NCBI GenBank assembly: GCA_913054565.1
Contig: CAJXHW010000098.1
Coordinates: 1 to 6,702 of the forward strand
Reading direction: 5' to 3'
DNA length: 6,702 bases
Source of the DNA: an uncultured Kordia sp.
Lineage (GTDB): Bacteria > Bacteroidota > Bacteroidia > Flavobacteriales > Flavobacteriaceae
A program made the position numbers and the translations under genes. The notes under the pieces are model-generated. The model ran no database searches. It was not told where the DNA came from and saw nothing but the letters and a program-made list of their open reading frames with translations. Every line of letters begins with the position of its first letter. Positions within the stretch are counted from its first letter, which is position 1. Below, in pieces: positions 1-6,469 of the stretch.

Positions 1-376
1 CAATACATACCGCAGCGCCTAATAAATTAAATACAATTGATACTGTGGTTGAAGTAGGCATACCTAATGTATTGAATATGTCTAAAAGCAAGATGTCAGT
101 TATCATTACCGCCATGAAAATAATCATGATTTCATTAAACATAAAATTACCCGGAACAAAAATTCCTTTTCTGGCAACTTCCATCATACCACTTGAAAAT
201 AAGGCACCACATGCAATACCAATACTGGCAACTACCATAATGGTTTTAAAAGATACTGCTTTAGATCCTATAGCAGAGTTTAAAAAGTTAACAGCGTCAT
301 TACTAACTCCTACAACCAAATCGATTACAGCTAGAATCCCTAGCGCTATAACCATAAAAAGATAAATATTATCCAT
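1..376 (-). CDS. PiT-family inorganic phosphate transporter, N-terminal part (3' end off the window)
   Basis: Inner-membrane, cation-coupled phosphate permease of the PiT family; only the first 125 residues are visible. The start is ATG at 374-376, giving MDNIYLFMVIALG. Visible are a first membrane segment at about residues 5-25 leading into GVSNDAVNF (23-31), the PiT N-terminal signature around the conserved Asn-Asp. A second hydrophobic segment lies at about 44-65, a third at about 82-104, followed by GMPTSTTVS (105-113), the characteristic Pro-Thr-Ser-Thr-Thr segment. The family is much longer, so most of the protein lies outside the window. It follows the porin on the same strand after 141 bp and has its own candidate promoter and 11-bp repeat box, so it may be transcribed alone as well as by read-through. 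Family assignment is firm; substrate specificity (phosphate) comes from family knowledge and from the porin next to it. Confidence 0.93.
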   Translation of the reverse strand, partial: MDNIYLFMVIALGILAVIDLVVGVSNDAVNFLNSAIGSKAVSFKTIMVVASIGIACGALFSSGMMEVARKGIFVPGNFMFNEIMIIFMAVMITDILLLDIFNTLGMPTSTTVSIVFNLLGAAVCI

Positions 377-409
377 AATTTAAACTTAATTTATTGAAAG
401 TTTCAGCGG

Positions 410-417
410 CAAAACTA
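410..417 (-). promoter_or_regulatory. Candidate -7 element for the PiT gene
   Basis: The minus strand reads TAGTTTTG, a full match to the Bacteroidota -7 consensus TAnnTTTG, 33 bases upstream of the PiT ATG. No good -33 TTTG is visible at the expected distance. The 11-bp repeat box sits there instead, as expected for an activator-dependent promoter. No start site has been mapped, so this is inference from motif and position. Confidence 0.5.
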
Positions 418-435
418 CCCTAAAATAAAAATTTT

Positions 436-453
436 AATGTTAAGGTAATGTTA
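436..453 (-). promoter_or_regulatory. Pho-box-like 11-bp direct repeat upstream of the PiT gene
   Basis: On the plus strand AATGTTA occurs at 436-442 and again at 447-453, an exact 7-base repeat at 11-bp pitch. On the minus strand this is TAACATT-N4-TAACATT. The proximal TAACA begins 25 bases upstream of the -7 element. PhoB-type response regulators bind tandem 11-bp half sites, and the adjoining porin carries the same TAACA-N6-TAACA pattern. That shared pattern supports phosphate control, but binding is inferred. Confidence 0.5.
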
Positions 454-517
454 TGAATTCTTATTGAAAATTTAAAAATATGCTGCTTTCAAAATGTTTT
501 TTAATCAGGTTTGTGTG

Positions 518-1723
518 TTAAAAATGAATGTCAAATTGCAGGCGGTACTGTAAGCCACTAGCATTTCCATCTGTAATTTCGTAGCTTAAGTCAGTTTGAA
601 CTTTAAGTTTGTGACCTACTATAAACTTTGATGCTCCCAATGTATATTGATCGGTTGAAAAGTCATTACCGTAATATTTAACTGTTGTGAAACGCCCTGC
701 AACCTCCCAGTTAGATTTACATAAATAACCAGCTTGTAAATTCGTTGAGCTTCCTTTAGAAACGGAATCTCCTGTAGGTGTTCCGTCTGTATTAACAGCA
801 ATTGCTTCACTAACATCTCTATTGGCATATTCACCCATAAATGAGAATCCTTTATATTTGAACATAGCATCAACAAATACGGTACTTACGTTAGTTTCAA
901 AAAAGCCACTTTCACTATCGTTTATCATGTAACTTCCTTGGCTTCCTTTACTTTTTACGGCTTTGTCGTTCAAGTTATATGTAGCTCCAACTGCTAATTT
1001 TGGTGAGGTTTCTCTTTTTAAATCACTACCAAAATAATCTCCTTTGCCTTTAAATTCACCAAATGGCAAAAGTTCAATTCTAGCTGTATATTGATGTCCT
1101 CCTATATTTCCTGTAGTGACATTTCTTCCTTCTCCTTGGGAAATTGAAAACATGTCACGCACTAAAAATTTGTTTGATAGGTTAAAATGATGTCTTATCT
1201 GAAGGCCTAAATCACGATCAATATTAAAGTTTTTGTTAAGCATTGAGCGGTCAACAAATTGTAAGTTTGCGGATGATATTACGCGTTCACGGTTTCCAGG
1301 TAATTTTGTTTGACCTGCCCATAAAGTAACGTTTTTGTAGAAATTCCATTTAACAACAGCGTCTAAAATATACCTAGGGGCATTGCTAGTATATTCAGAA
1401 GTTCCTCCAATATCGTTGTTGGATAAACCTAATTCAATTTTATAAGTTAATTTTGGAGTATAGGCAAAACCGCTAAATTTTAATCTTGCTCTTCTTATTA
1501 AAAAGCTGCTCTCTGGTCTTGAGTAATTTCCATCTGGGGTAATGTCCCAGGAATTAGCTGCTAAAAATTGCATTCTTGCGCCAACCTTCATTGTCCAAGT
1601 GCTATCTTTTCCTACTAAGTTAAAGAGTCCTTTTCCGAACTTAGGACTGGGTGTTTCTTGTGCTATTACAGACATAGTTACCAAACTATATGCTACTAGC
1701 AATGTGTTTTTTAATGAGTTCAT
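518..1723 (-). CDS. Phosphate-selective porin, OprO/OprP family
   Basis: Outer-membrane beta-barrel channel of the porin O/P family, expected to pass phosphate or polyphosphate anions into the periplasm. The 401-residue product starts MNSLKNTLLVAYSLVTMSVIAQ, a signal peptide probably cut after Ala21. The mature N-terminus holds WTMKVGARMQF (43-53) and then SSFLIRRARLKFSGF, the Arg-rich strand typical of the family. Later come WAGQTKLPGNRER, GYLCKSNWEVAGRF and a C-terminal barrel strand ending in Phe (FDIHF), the usual outer-membrane insertion signal. Length is normal for the family and the frame is intact. It lies upstream of a PiT phosphate transporter on the same strand, which supports a phosphate role. 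The ATG is preceded by an AC-rich, Shine-Dalgarno-free leader. Anion preference between phosphate and polyphosphate cannot be told from the sequence. Confidence 0.9.
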   Translation of the reverse strand: MNSLKNTLLVAYSLVTMSVIAQETPSPKFGKGLFNLVGKDSTWTMKVGARMQFLAANSWDITPDGNYSRPESSFLIRRARLKFSGFAYTPKLTYKIELGLSNNDIGGTSEYTSNAPRYILDAVVKWNFYKNVTLWAGQTKLPGNRERVISSANLQFVDRSMLNKNFNIDRDLGLQIRHHFNLSNKFLVRDMFSISQGEGRNVTTGNIGGHQYTARIELLPFGEFKGKGDYFGSDLKRETSPKLAVGATYNLNDKAVKSKGSQGSYMINDSESGFFETNVSTVFVDAMFKYKGFSFMGEYANRDVSEAIAVNTDGTPTGDSVSKGSSTNLQAGYLCKSNWEVAGRFTTVKYYGNDFSTDQYTLGASKFIVGHKLKVQTDLSYEITDGNASGLQYRLQFDIHF

Positions 1724-1745
1724 TGTGTTGTTTTGTTGTGGATTG

Positions 1746-1753
1746 CAAATAAA
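1746..1753 (-). promoter_or_regulatory. Candidate -7 element for the porin gene
   Basis: The minus strand reads TTTATTTG, matching the Bacteroidota TAnnTTTG element at all fixed positions but one. It lies 22 bases upstream of the porin ATG. The 10 plus-strand bases TGCAAATAAA at 1744-1753 recur exactly at 6307-6316 in front of the TonB receptor. This fits a shared promoter type, though no transcription start is known. Confidence 0.45.
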
Positions 1754-1763
1754 CGAACTCCTA

Positions 1764-1796
1764 TGTTACCAAATTGTTACCAAATTGTTTTTTAAA
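1764..1796 (-). promoter_or_regulatory. Triple 11-bp direct repeat (Pho-box-like) upstream of the porin
   Basis: Plus-strand TGTTACCAAAT occurs at 1764-1774 and 1775-1785, a perfect 11-bp tandem repeat, followed at the same pitch by TGTTT at 1786-1790. On the minus strand the half sites are AAACA, TAACA, TAACA. The middle one begins 26 bases upstream of the -7 element, close to the 25 seen at the PiT gene. Tandem 11-bp half sites are the geometry of PhoB boxes. The box lies between the porin and the divergent small repeat protein, so it could act on either, but its spacing favours the porin. Confidence 0.55.
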
Positions 1797-1811
1797 TGTA
1801 AAATTATATTG

Positions 1812-1819
1812 TATATTTG
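1812..1819 (+). promoter_or_regulatory. Candidate -7 element for the small MORN-like gene
   Basis: TATATTTG matches TAnnTTTG completely and lies 32 bases upstream of the ATG at 1852. A T-run around 1788-1794 sits near the -33 position, but a clean TTTG is absent. The call rests on motif and distance only. Confidence 0.45.
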
Positions 1820-1851
1820 ACTATAGTGTTTAACCTTTTAAAAAATTAGTT

Positions 1852-2205
1852 ATGAAAAAGTTATTGGTATTAGTTGTGTTTATGTTTGGAGTTGTTTCTT
1901 TTGCTCAAGAAAAGAAAGTCAACGTGGTGCAAAAAGGAGATATCTATGAAGCTACATATTTTCATGATAATGGGGAAATAGCACAACAAGGATATTTTAA
2001 TACTGCTGGTAAACTACAAGGTACTTGGGTTAATTTTGATGTAGAAGGGAATAAAATTTCTCTTGGGAACTATGAGAATGGAAAAAAAGTAGGGAAGTGG
2101 TTATTTTGGTCTTCTGATAAACTAACTGAGATAGATTATAGAAATTTTAAAATGAACGAGGTTAATCAATGGAATAATAAAACCATGTTAGCTATTTCAA
2201 AATAA
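1852..2205 (+). CDS. Small secreted MORN/YwqK-like repeat protein
   Basis: The 117-residue product has a signal peptide (MKKLLVLVVFMFGVVSFAQ, cut near residue 18 or 19), so it is exported, probably to the periplasm. The body is built of short aromatic and glycine beta-hairpin repeats: ATYFHDNGEIAQQGYF (34-49), GKLQGTWVNFDVEGNKISLGNY (53-74) and GKKVGKWLFWSSDKLTEIDY (77-96). This Gly-x-x-x-Gly-x-Trp pattern is that of MORN_2 repeats found in proteins often labelled YwqK-family antitoxin. No toxin partner is adjacent, so that label should not be read as a function here. It diverges from the phosphate porin, with 128 bp between the two starts, and converges on the lipoprotein gene. The start is the first ATG after an in-frame stop and directly precedes the signal peptide. 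The molecular role is unknown. Confidence 0.8.
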   Translation: MKKLLVLVVFMFGVVSFAQEKKVNVVQKGDIYEATYFHDNGEIAQQGYFNTAGKLQGTWVNFDVEGNKISLGNYENGKKVGKWLFWSSDKLTEIDYRNFKMNEVNQWNNKTMLAISK

Positions 2206-2218
2206 ATTTTTAGAGAAT

Positions 2219-2264
2219 AAAAACAAAAAAAGGCTTTCCGCATGGAAAGCCTTTTTTTGTTTTT
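2219..2264. terminator. Bidirectional intrinsic terminator
   Basis: A perfect 21-bp inverted repeat (arms 2219-2239 and 2244-2264) has a GCAT loop. The GC-containing core is AGGCTTTCC / GGAAAGCCT. The core is flanked by an A-tract on the left and a T-tract on the right, so both strands yield a hairpin followed by a U-run. It sits 13 bp after the stop of the small plus-strand gene and 12 bp past the end of the minus-strand lipoprotein gene. It should therefore end both convergent transcripts. Confidence 0.92.
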
Positions 2265-2276
2265 GGCTAATTAATA

Positions 2277-3461
2277 TTATAAACCAACTGACCAGTTAGC
2301 TCCCCAACTGCTTACGTTAGTTCCTGTTCCGTTTCCATTACCAGAAATGAAATCAGCTTCAGTAAAAGTTTCTCCAGTATCGTTTTTCATATTTAATATT
2401 ACATCTGTGAATGTTGCATCTGTTACCTGTAAGTCATCAGAAATTACCCCAGCACCTGTTGGATTGTTACCTGAGTCACCATCTAAATCAAACCCTTCTT
2501 CAAACCCATCTATTAATACATTTGTAAAAATACCTTGAGTTCCAGCTCTTAAACGTACGGCTTCATTTCCTGTAGTTGATCCTAATCCAATAATTGTTAA
2601 GTTTGTAACGTTTGGTTTTGAGAAAAAGATAGGGCTTGAGTTATTTCCAATGTCTGTATTGTATCCATCAGCTTCAATACCTTTGTCGTGATCTGCACCA
2701 TGCTTAATATAAACATCAGTTAAGGTTCCAGAAAATCCTTCAGTCCAATCTACTGAATCATCTTGTGCATTAATAACAATAATGTTGCTAACGTTTACTG
2801 TGCCTCCAAAAAATTCAATACCATCATCTCTTCCTTCGTAAGCCTCAATGTATTCTACAGTAGTACCGTTTCCTACACCGTAAAAAGAAATACCGTTATT
2901 TTCAGTTTGCCCATCTGCAGAACCTCCAGAATACTCAACACGCACATAACGTAAAGTTCCTGAGTTATCATTTGCATCTGTACCACCGTATGGTAAACCA
3001 CCAATCTCAGAGGTAGATGTTGCAGAACCTGAAACAGAATTTATTGGAGCATCACCTAATAAGATTAAACCTCCCCAGTCTCCTGCTTGTGGGTTACTTG
3101 AGTTTGAAGTTAATACAATTGGGTTATTTGCAGTTCCGTTTGCCATAATTTGTGCACCTTCAGAGATAGCAATATAAACATCAGGTCCTGAAGCTAAAGC
3201 TTGTACAGTAGTTCCTGCTGGAATTGTTAAAGTTGTCCCTGAAGTCATTATTAATGGTCCGTTAATAACGTAGTTAATGTTAGCATCTAAAGTTAAGTCA
3301 ACGTTGTATGTTCCAGATAAATAAACTACATCGCCTCCGTTTCCAGATCCGTTTCCGTTATTATAAGTGTTGTTAATTGTAATGTCAGCTGTGTCATCTG
3401 TACTACAAGATGCTAAGAATAATGCTGATAAAGCTAAAGTAAATAATAAATTACGTTTCAT
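2277..3461 (-). CDS. Surface lipoprotein with right-handed parallel beta-helix fold
   Basis: The 394-residue product has a type II signal peptide with lipobox LASC; Cys19 would be the lipidated residue. The following STDD puts acidic residues at +3/+4, resembling the export signal that sends Bacteroidota lipoproteins to the cell surface. A low-complexity Asn/Gly linker (about 30-44) leads into repeating beta strands typical of a parallel beta-helix, including TTLTIPAGTTVQ and GDWGGLILLGDAP. An acidic motif recurs through the helix: NNGIS (188), DDGIE (212), DDSVD (234), DKGIE (259) and EEGFD (321), mostly 22-25 residues apart, as if once per turn. It follows the TonB receptor by 41 bp with no terminator seen between, so the two are probably cotranscribed and may act as receptor and surface partner. 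It shows no SusD resemblance. Homologues often carry unhelpful database names; the ligand is unknown and no catalytic site was recognised. Confidence 0.82.
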   Translation of the reverse strand: MKRNLLFTLALSALFLASCSTDDTADITINNTYNNGNGSGNGGDVVYLSGTYNVDLTLDANINYVINGPLIMTSGTTLTIPAGTTVQALASGPDVYIAISEGAQIMANGTANNPIVLTSNSSNPQAGDWGGLILLGDAPINSVSGSATSTSEIGGLPYGGTDANDNSGTLRYVRVEYSGGSADGQTENNGISFYGVGNGTTVEYIEAYEGRDDGIEFFGGTVNVSNIIVINAQDDSVDWTEGFSGTLTDVYIKHGADHDKGIEADGYNTDIGNNSSPIFFSKPNVTNLTIIGLGSTTGNEAVRLRAGTQGIFTNVLIDGFEEGFDLDGDSGNNPTGAGVISDDLQVTDATFTDVILNMKNDTGETFTEADFISGNGNGTGTNVSSWGANWSVGL

Positions 3462-3502
3462 TTTTTAGTTTGATTAATTGTTGTTGTTAAAGTTATGTTT
3501 GT

Positions 3503-6286
3503 TTAAAAATTGTATTTAAATTGTAATCCTACATTAATTCCTTTTTTGTACTCAGATAAGATTACGTCTCCACCTTCTGCAGGAACATTTTCTCTTAAAA
3601 TTGTAATACTTGGATCTAATAAGTTTTTAGCGCTAAAATTTAATTCTGCATGTTCCCCAATCTTATTTTTTAAGATAAAGTCAAGAGTGCCAAATCCTTT
3701 TTCTATTTTATTAGAAATGTTACCAGAGCCTAATGAATAAACACGGTCAGAAAAGTATGTGAATACTAAATTGGCCATTGGTTTGTAGTTTCCTAATGTT
3801 GGTTTGTAACTTAAGTCGGTATTAAGTATAAATGGTGAAGCACCTTGAAGTTGATCACTTGTTCTGTCAAAACTTACTGAATAAGCCCCGTTTGTAGCTT
3901 TTAAATCTTGTTGTGTGTGCATGTAGGTTGCGTTAAGACCAGCAGAAAGTTTTGATTTATCATCTTCATTTTTCATGATGGTTTTACGGATATCTAATTC
4001 TACACCAAAAATATCAGCTTTATCTCCGGTTCTAAAATAACGTTCTGTACCAGTTGCGTCAATTGCTGTTACAAGGTTTATAGGGTCATGAATTTGTTTT
4101 GCAAAACCGGCAAGTGATAATAATTCTTCTTTTCCAAAAAACCATTCATATTTTACATCAAAATTGAAAACTTTCGAAGTTGTTGATCCTAAATCACTAT
4201 TTATCAAATCTTGATTTCCACCAACTCGATCAGTTACCCCTACATATACAAATGGTGCTATTTCTTTAAATTCAGGGATAGAAGCTGTTTTACTAAAGGC
4301 AAAACGTAAATTAGCATCATCAGTTAATTTGTATTTAACATTTAAACTTGGTAAAAACAGTGTTTCATTGGTTTCAATAAATCCTGGGTCAGTTGCAGAA
4401 ACATTGATAACATTATATGTTGTTTTTAAATTGATGTTTTCTACTCGCACACCTGGTACAACCAATAATTTTTCGTTCACATTAAAGTCTGCTGTAATAT
4501 AACCTGCAAATACATCTAAGTTTCCTTTGTAAGTGTTTTCTCTTAAGCCAGGGAAGTTGATTTGTCCAACACCATTTTCTGGATCAATTGCATTAATAAC
4601 ATAAGTATTATATAATACACCTTGGTTTGCAATGTTGAAAAATGAATTTAAATTATTGACGTCTGTTATTTCGTAATTAGTGTCTATAATGTTATATCCA
4701 TAACGGCTGTTTTCAAAATTACGTTCTTTTGTTCTTCCGTTTAAACCGAAATTAAGTGTTACCTCTTCAGAAGCTTCGTAAGTTGCATTTATGTAACTTG
4801 TTAACTCAGTATCATCAACTTTTTGAAAATAACGTTGATTGTCAAAAGAATTGTTTGTAAAAAAAACAGGATTAGTGTTAGGGTCATTATCAAGAGAAAA
4901 ATGATAATCTTCTAAACTAATTCTTTTTCTGTCTGGTTGGTCAGCAAATACATTGTTAAGGCCAATTCCCCAATTCACATTAATTTTCTTACCTATTTTA
5001 TGTTCACCTAATAATTGATTTACAAATATTTTATCTTGACTAAACTGCGAGTTCATTTGATAATAACCACCCTCTTCACCTGATTGAGCATCTCTGTTAA
5101 ATCCTTTTCCTCCAATACCATAGTACCCAATTTCATCAGATGAACTATTAATGAATAATGAGTTGAATTTGAACTTAGTGTTGTTTGTAGCCTTATATGT
5201 AAGGTTCAACATTGTGTTGGTAGTGGTGCTGTATTCATACTCTTCAACTTCAGGGAACAATTTACTGTATGTTCCTGCGTAGTTAGCAGATTGACCTTTT
5301 CTGTATTTGTAATCATTTTCAAAGCCAGCAGTAATGAAAAAACTTAAACGAGAATCATTTTTGAAATCAAATGATTTTCCTCCAACAACACTCACTCCGG
5401 TGTTTATAGGTGTTCCTGCTTCAATAGGGTCTACACCGTGTGACATTACAATAGAATACGGGTTATGTTCATATCTTGTGTAAAATCCTAAAGACCCTGT
5501 TCCGTCATTTTTCATAAATGTTTTTCCGATAGCATTACTGTTAAATCCGGTATTTACAGAAGCATCAAAAAAACCATTACCATTATATTCTTTAGAAACA
5601 ATGTTTACATTTCCGGCAGCAAAGTCACCATATAGGTTAGAGTTATATGCTTTGCTAATTTCTACATTTTTAATAACATCAGATGAGAATAGGTTTAAAT
5701 CAATGTTTTTGTTTTCAATTTTATTAGATGGTAATGACAATCCGTTTAGTGTTGTGTTTAAATACCTGTCTCCTAAACCTCTAACATAAACACTACTTGA
5801 ACCTTCTTGTTTTGACACCCCTGATATTTTAGCTACTGCGCCAGCAGCATCACTAATACCTTTGTTTGACATTTCTTGAGCTCCAATGGCTTGTTTAATA
5901 CTAATTGCTTTTTTTTGATCTAGCATTAAGGCAGTTGTAGACTCTCTGTTTACATTAGTAGTAATAATAATTTGTTCAAGTGAATTTGCTTTTAAAGTAA
6001 TATTCACCACTTTTTTCTCGTTTGCAGTCAATGTTACTGTTTCGCTTGTTGTATTGTATCCAACGTAACTAAACTCTAAAGTGTAAGTGCCAGGACTAAG
6101 TGCTAAAGTGTAGTTTCCGTCAAAATCAGTTTGAGCTCCAGTAGTTGTGTTTTTAACAATAACTGTTGCTCCAAATAACGGTTCGTTATCCATTTCTCCA
6201 TCCAAAATTTTTCCAGATATTTGAGTGTTTTCTTGTGAGTAAGAAAAGCTTGTAAGTAGAATAATAAATAAGAAAACTTGTTTCAT
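3503..6286 (-). CDS. TonB-dependent outer-membrane receptor with carboxypeptidase-regulatory-like N-terminal domain
   Basis: Active outer-membrane transporter driven by TonB-ExbBD. The 927-residue product has a signal peptide (cut near residue 18, SYSQ). A carboxypeptidase-D regulatory-like domain follows at about 22-99, seen as ISGKILDG, GATVIV, TDFDGNYTL and FSYVGY. A TonB-box-like LEQIIITT lies at 103-110. The plug (about 120-235) contains VYVRGLGDRYLNTTLNG (166-182) and NVNIVSKEY. The rest is a 22-strand-type barrel ending GLQFKYNF, with a C-terminal Phe. Frame and length are intact. It is not a SusC by its neighbour: the downstream lipoprotein is a beta-helix protein, not SusD. The leader has no Shine-Dalgarno sequence, normal for this phylum. 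Upstream TAAC repeats resemble those before the phosphate porin and PiT genes, suggesting phosphate-linked expression. The substrate cannot be read from the sequence; siderophores or other large ligands remain possible. Confidence 0.92.
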   Translation of the reverse strand: MKQVFLFIILLTSFSYSQENTQISGKILDGEMDNEPLFGATVIVKNTTTGAQTDFDGNYTLALSPGTYTLEFSYVGYNTTSETVTLTANEKKVVNITLKANSLEQIIITTNVNRESTTALMLDQKKAISIKQAIGAQEMSNKGISDAAGAVAKISGVSKQEGSSSVYVRGLGDRYLNTTLNGLSLPSNKIENKNIDLNLFSSDVIKNVEISKAYNSNLYGDFAAGNVNIVSKEYNGNGFFDASVNTGFNSNAIGKTFMKNDGTGSLGFYTRYEHNPYSIVMSHGVDPIEAGTPINTGVSVVGGKSFDFKNDSRLSFFITAGFENDYKYRKGQSANYAGTYSKLFPEVEEYEYSTTTNTMLNLTYKATNNTKFKFNSLFINSSSDEIGYYGIGGKGFNRDAQSGEEGGYYQMNSQFSQDKIFVNQLLGEHKIGKKINVNWGIGLNNVFADQPDRKRISLEDYHFSLDNDPNTNPVFFTNNSFDNQRYFQKVDDTELTSYINATYEASEEVTLNFGLNGRTKERNFENSRYGYNIIDTNYEITDVNNLNSFFNIANQGVLYNTYVINAIDPENGVGQINFPGLRENTYKGNLDVFAGYITADFNVNEKLLVVPGVRVENINLKTTYNVINVSATDPGFIETNETLFLPSLNVKYKLTDDANLRFAFSKTASIPEFKEIAPFVYVGVTDRVGGNQDLINSDLGSTTSKVFNFDVKYEWFFGKEELLSLAGFAKQIHDPINLVTAIDATGTERYFRTGDKADIFGVELDIRKTIMKNEDDKSKLSAGLNATYMHTQQDLKATNGAYSVSFDRTSDQLQGASPFILNTDLSYKPTLGNYKPMANLVFTYFSDRVYSLGSGNISNKIEKGFGTLDFILKNKIGEHAELNFSAKNLLDPSITILRENVPAEGGDVILSEYKKGINVGLQFKYNF

Positions 6287-6308
6287 TTTTTGTGTAATTA
6301 TTTTTCTG

Positions 6309-6316
6309 CAAATAAA
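6309..6316 (-). promoter_or_regulatory. Candidate -7 element for the TonB receptor operon
   Basis: The minus strand reads TTTATTTG, the same 7-of-8-type variant of TAnnTTTG as before the porin, embedded in an identical 10-base stretch (6307-6316 versus 1744-1753). It lies 22 bases upstream of the receptor ATG, the same distance as in the porin gene. Motif and position are the only evidence. Confidence 0.45.
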
Positions 6317-6337
6317 GTCCAGGAAAGTATTTTTTAA

Positions 6338-6368
6338 GTTAAGCGGTTATGACTTTTATGTTATGTTA
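6338..6368 (-). promoter_or_regulatory. TAAC repeat cluster, degenerate Pho-box-like, upstream of the TonB receptor
   Basis: Four TAAC words lie on the minus strand, reading plus-strand GTTA at 6338, 6346, 6360 and 6365. The 6338 and 6360 copies are exactly 22 bp apart, two 11-bp turns, with a poor half site (TCATA) between them. The most proximal TAAC begins 25 bases upstream of the -7 element, the same as at the PiT gene. The middle half site is weak, so this is a tentative member of the same regulatory class. Confidence 0.3.
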
Positions 6369-6442
6369 ATGTAAAGTGATTTTGTCAGAGAAATTATTAG
6401 TTAATAAAATTCTAAAAAAAGGGAATAATAACTTGTTTCTGT

Positions 6443-6450
6443 TATTTTTG
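6443..6450 (+). promoter_or_regulatory. Candidate -7 element for the rightmost short gene
   Basis: TATTTTTG is a full match to TAnnTTTG and lies 19 bases before the GTG start at 6470. There is no convincing -33 TTTG. It supports the reading that a gene begins here and runs rightward. Confidence 0.4.
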
Positions 6451-6469
6451 TAATAAATTCTAATCATTA

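Noticed and set aside
45..365. Plus-strand open frame of 106 codons
   Set aside because: It is antisense to the PiT gene, whose minus-strand frame has clear family motifs and membrane segments.
464..492. Inverted repeat TTGAAA / TTTCAA after the porin stop, possible terminator
   Set aside because: The stem is only 6 bp and AT-rich with a 17-base loop, and has no convincing U-run. Porin-to-PiT read-through remains possible.
1542..1820. Plus-strand open frame over the 5' end of the porin and the intergenic region
   Set aside because: It mostly mirrors the porin coding strand, shows no recognisable domain, and would run through the promoter and repeat box.
1852..2205. Antitoxin of a toxin-antitoxin pair
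   Set aside because: The protein has a signal peptide and no small toxin gene lies beside it, so the family nickname is not supported by context.
2277..3461. Reading the beta-helix protein as a transporter or as a SusD-type protein
   Set aside because: It has no membrane segments beyond the lipoprotein signal and no helical SusD pattern; repeated short beta strands and Asn/Gly turns fit a beta-helix.
3485..3500. TGTTA followed 11 bp later by TGTTT (minus-strand AAACA-N6-TAACA) just upstream of the lipoprotein
   Set aside because: It resembles the Pho-box-like repeats, but no -7 element lies at the proper distance before the ATG at 3461, and the site sits in a T/G-rich 41-bp gap within a likely operon. 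Probably chance.
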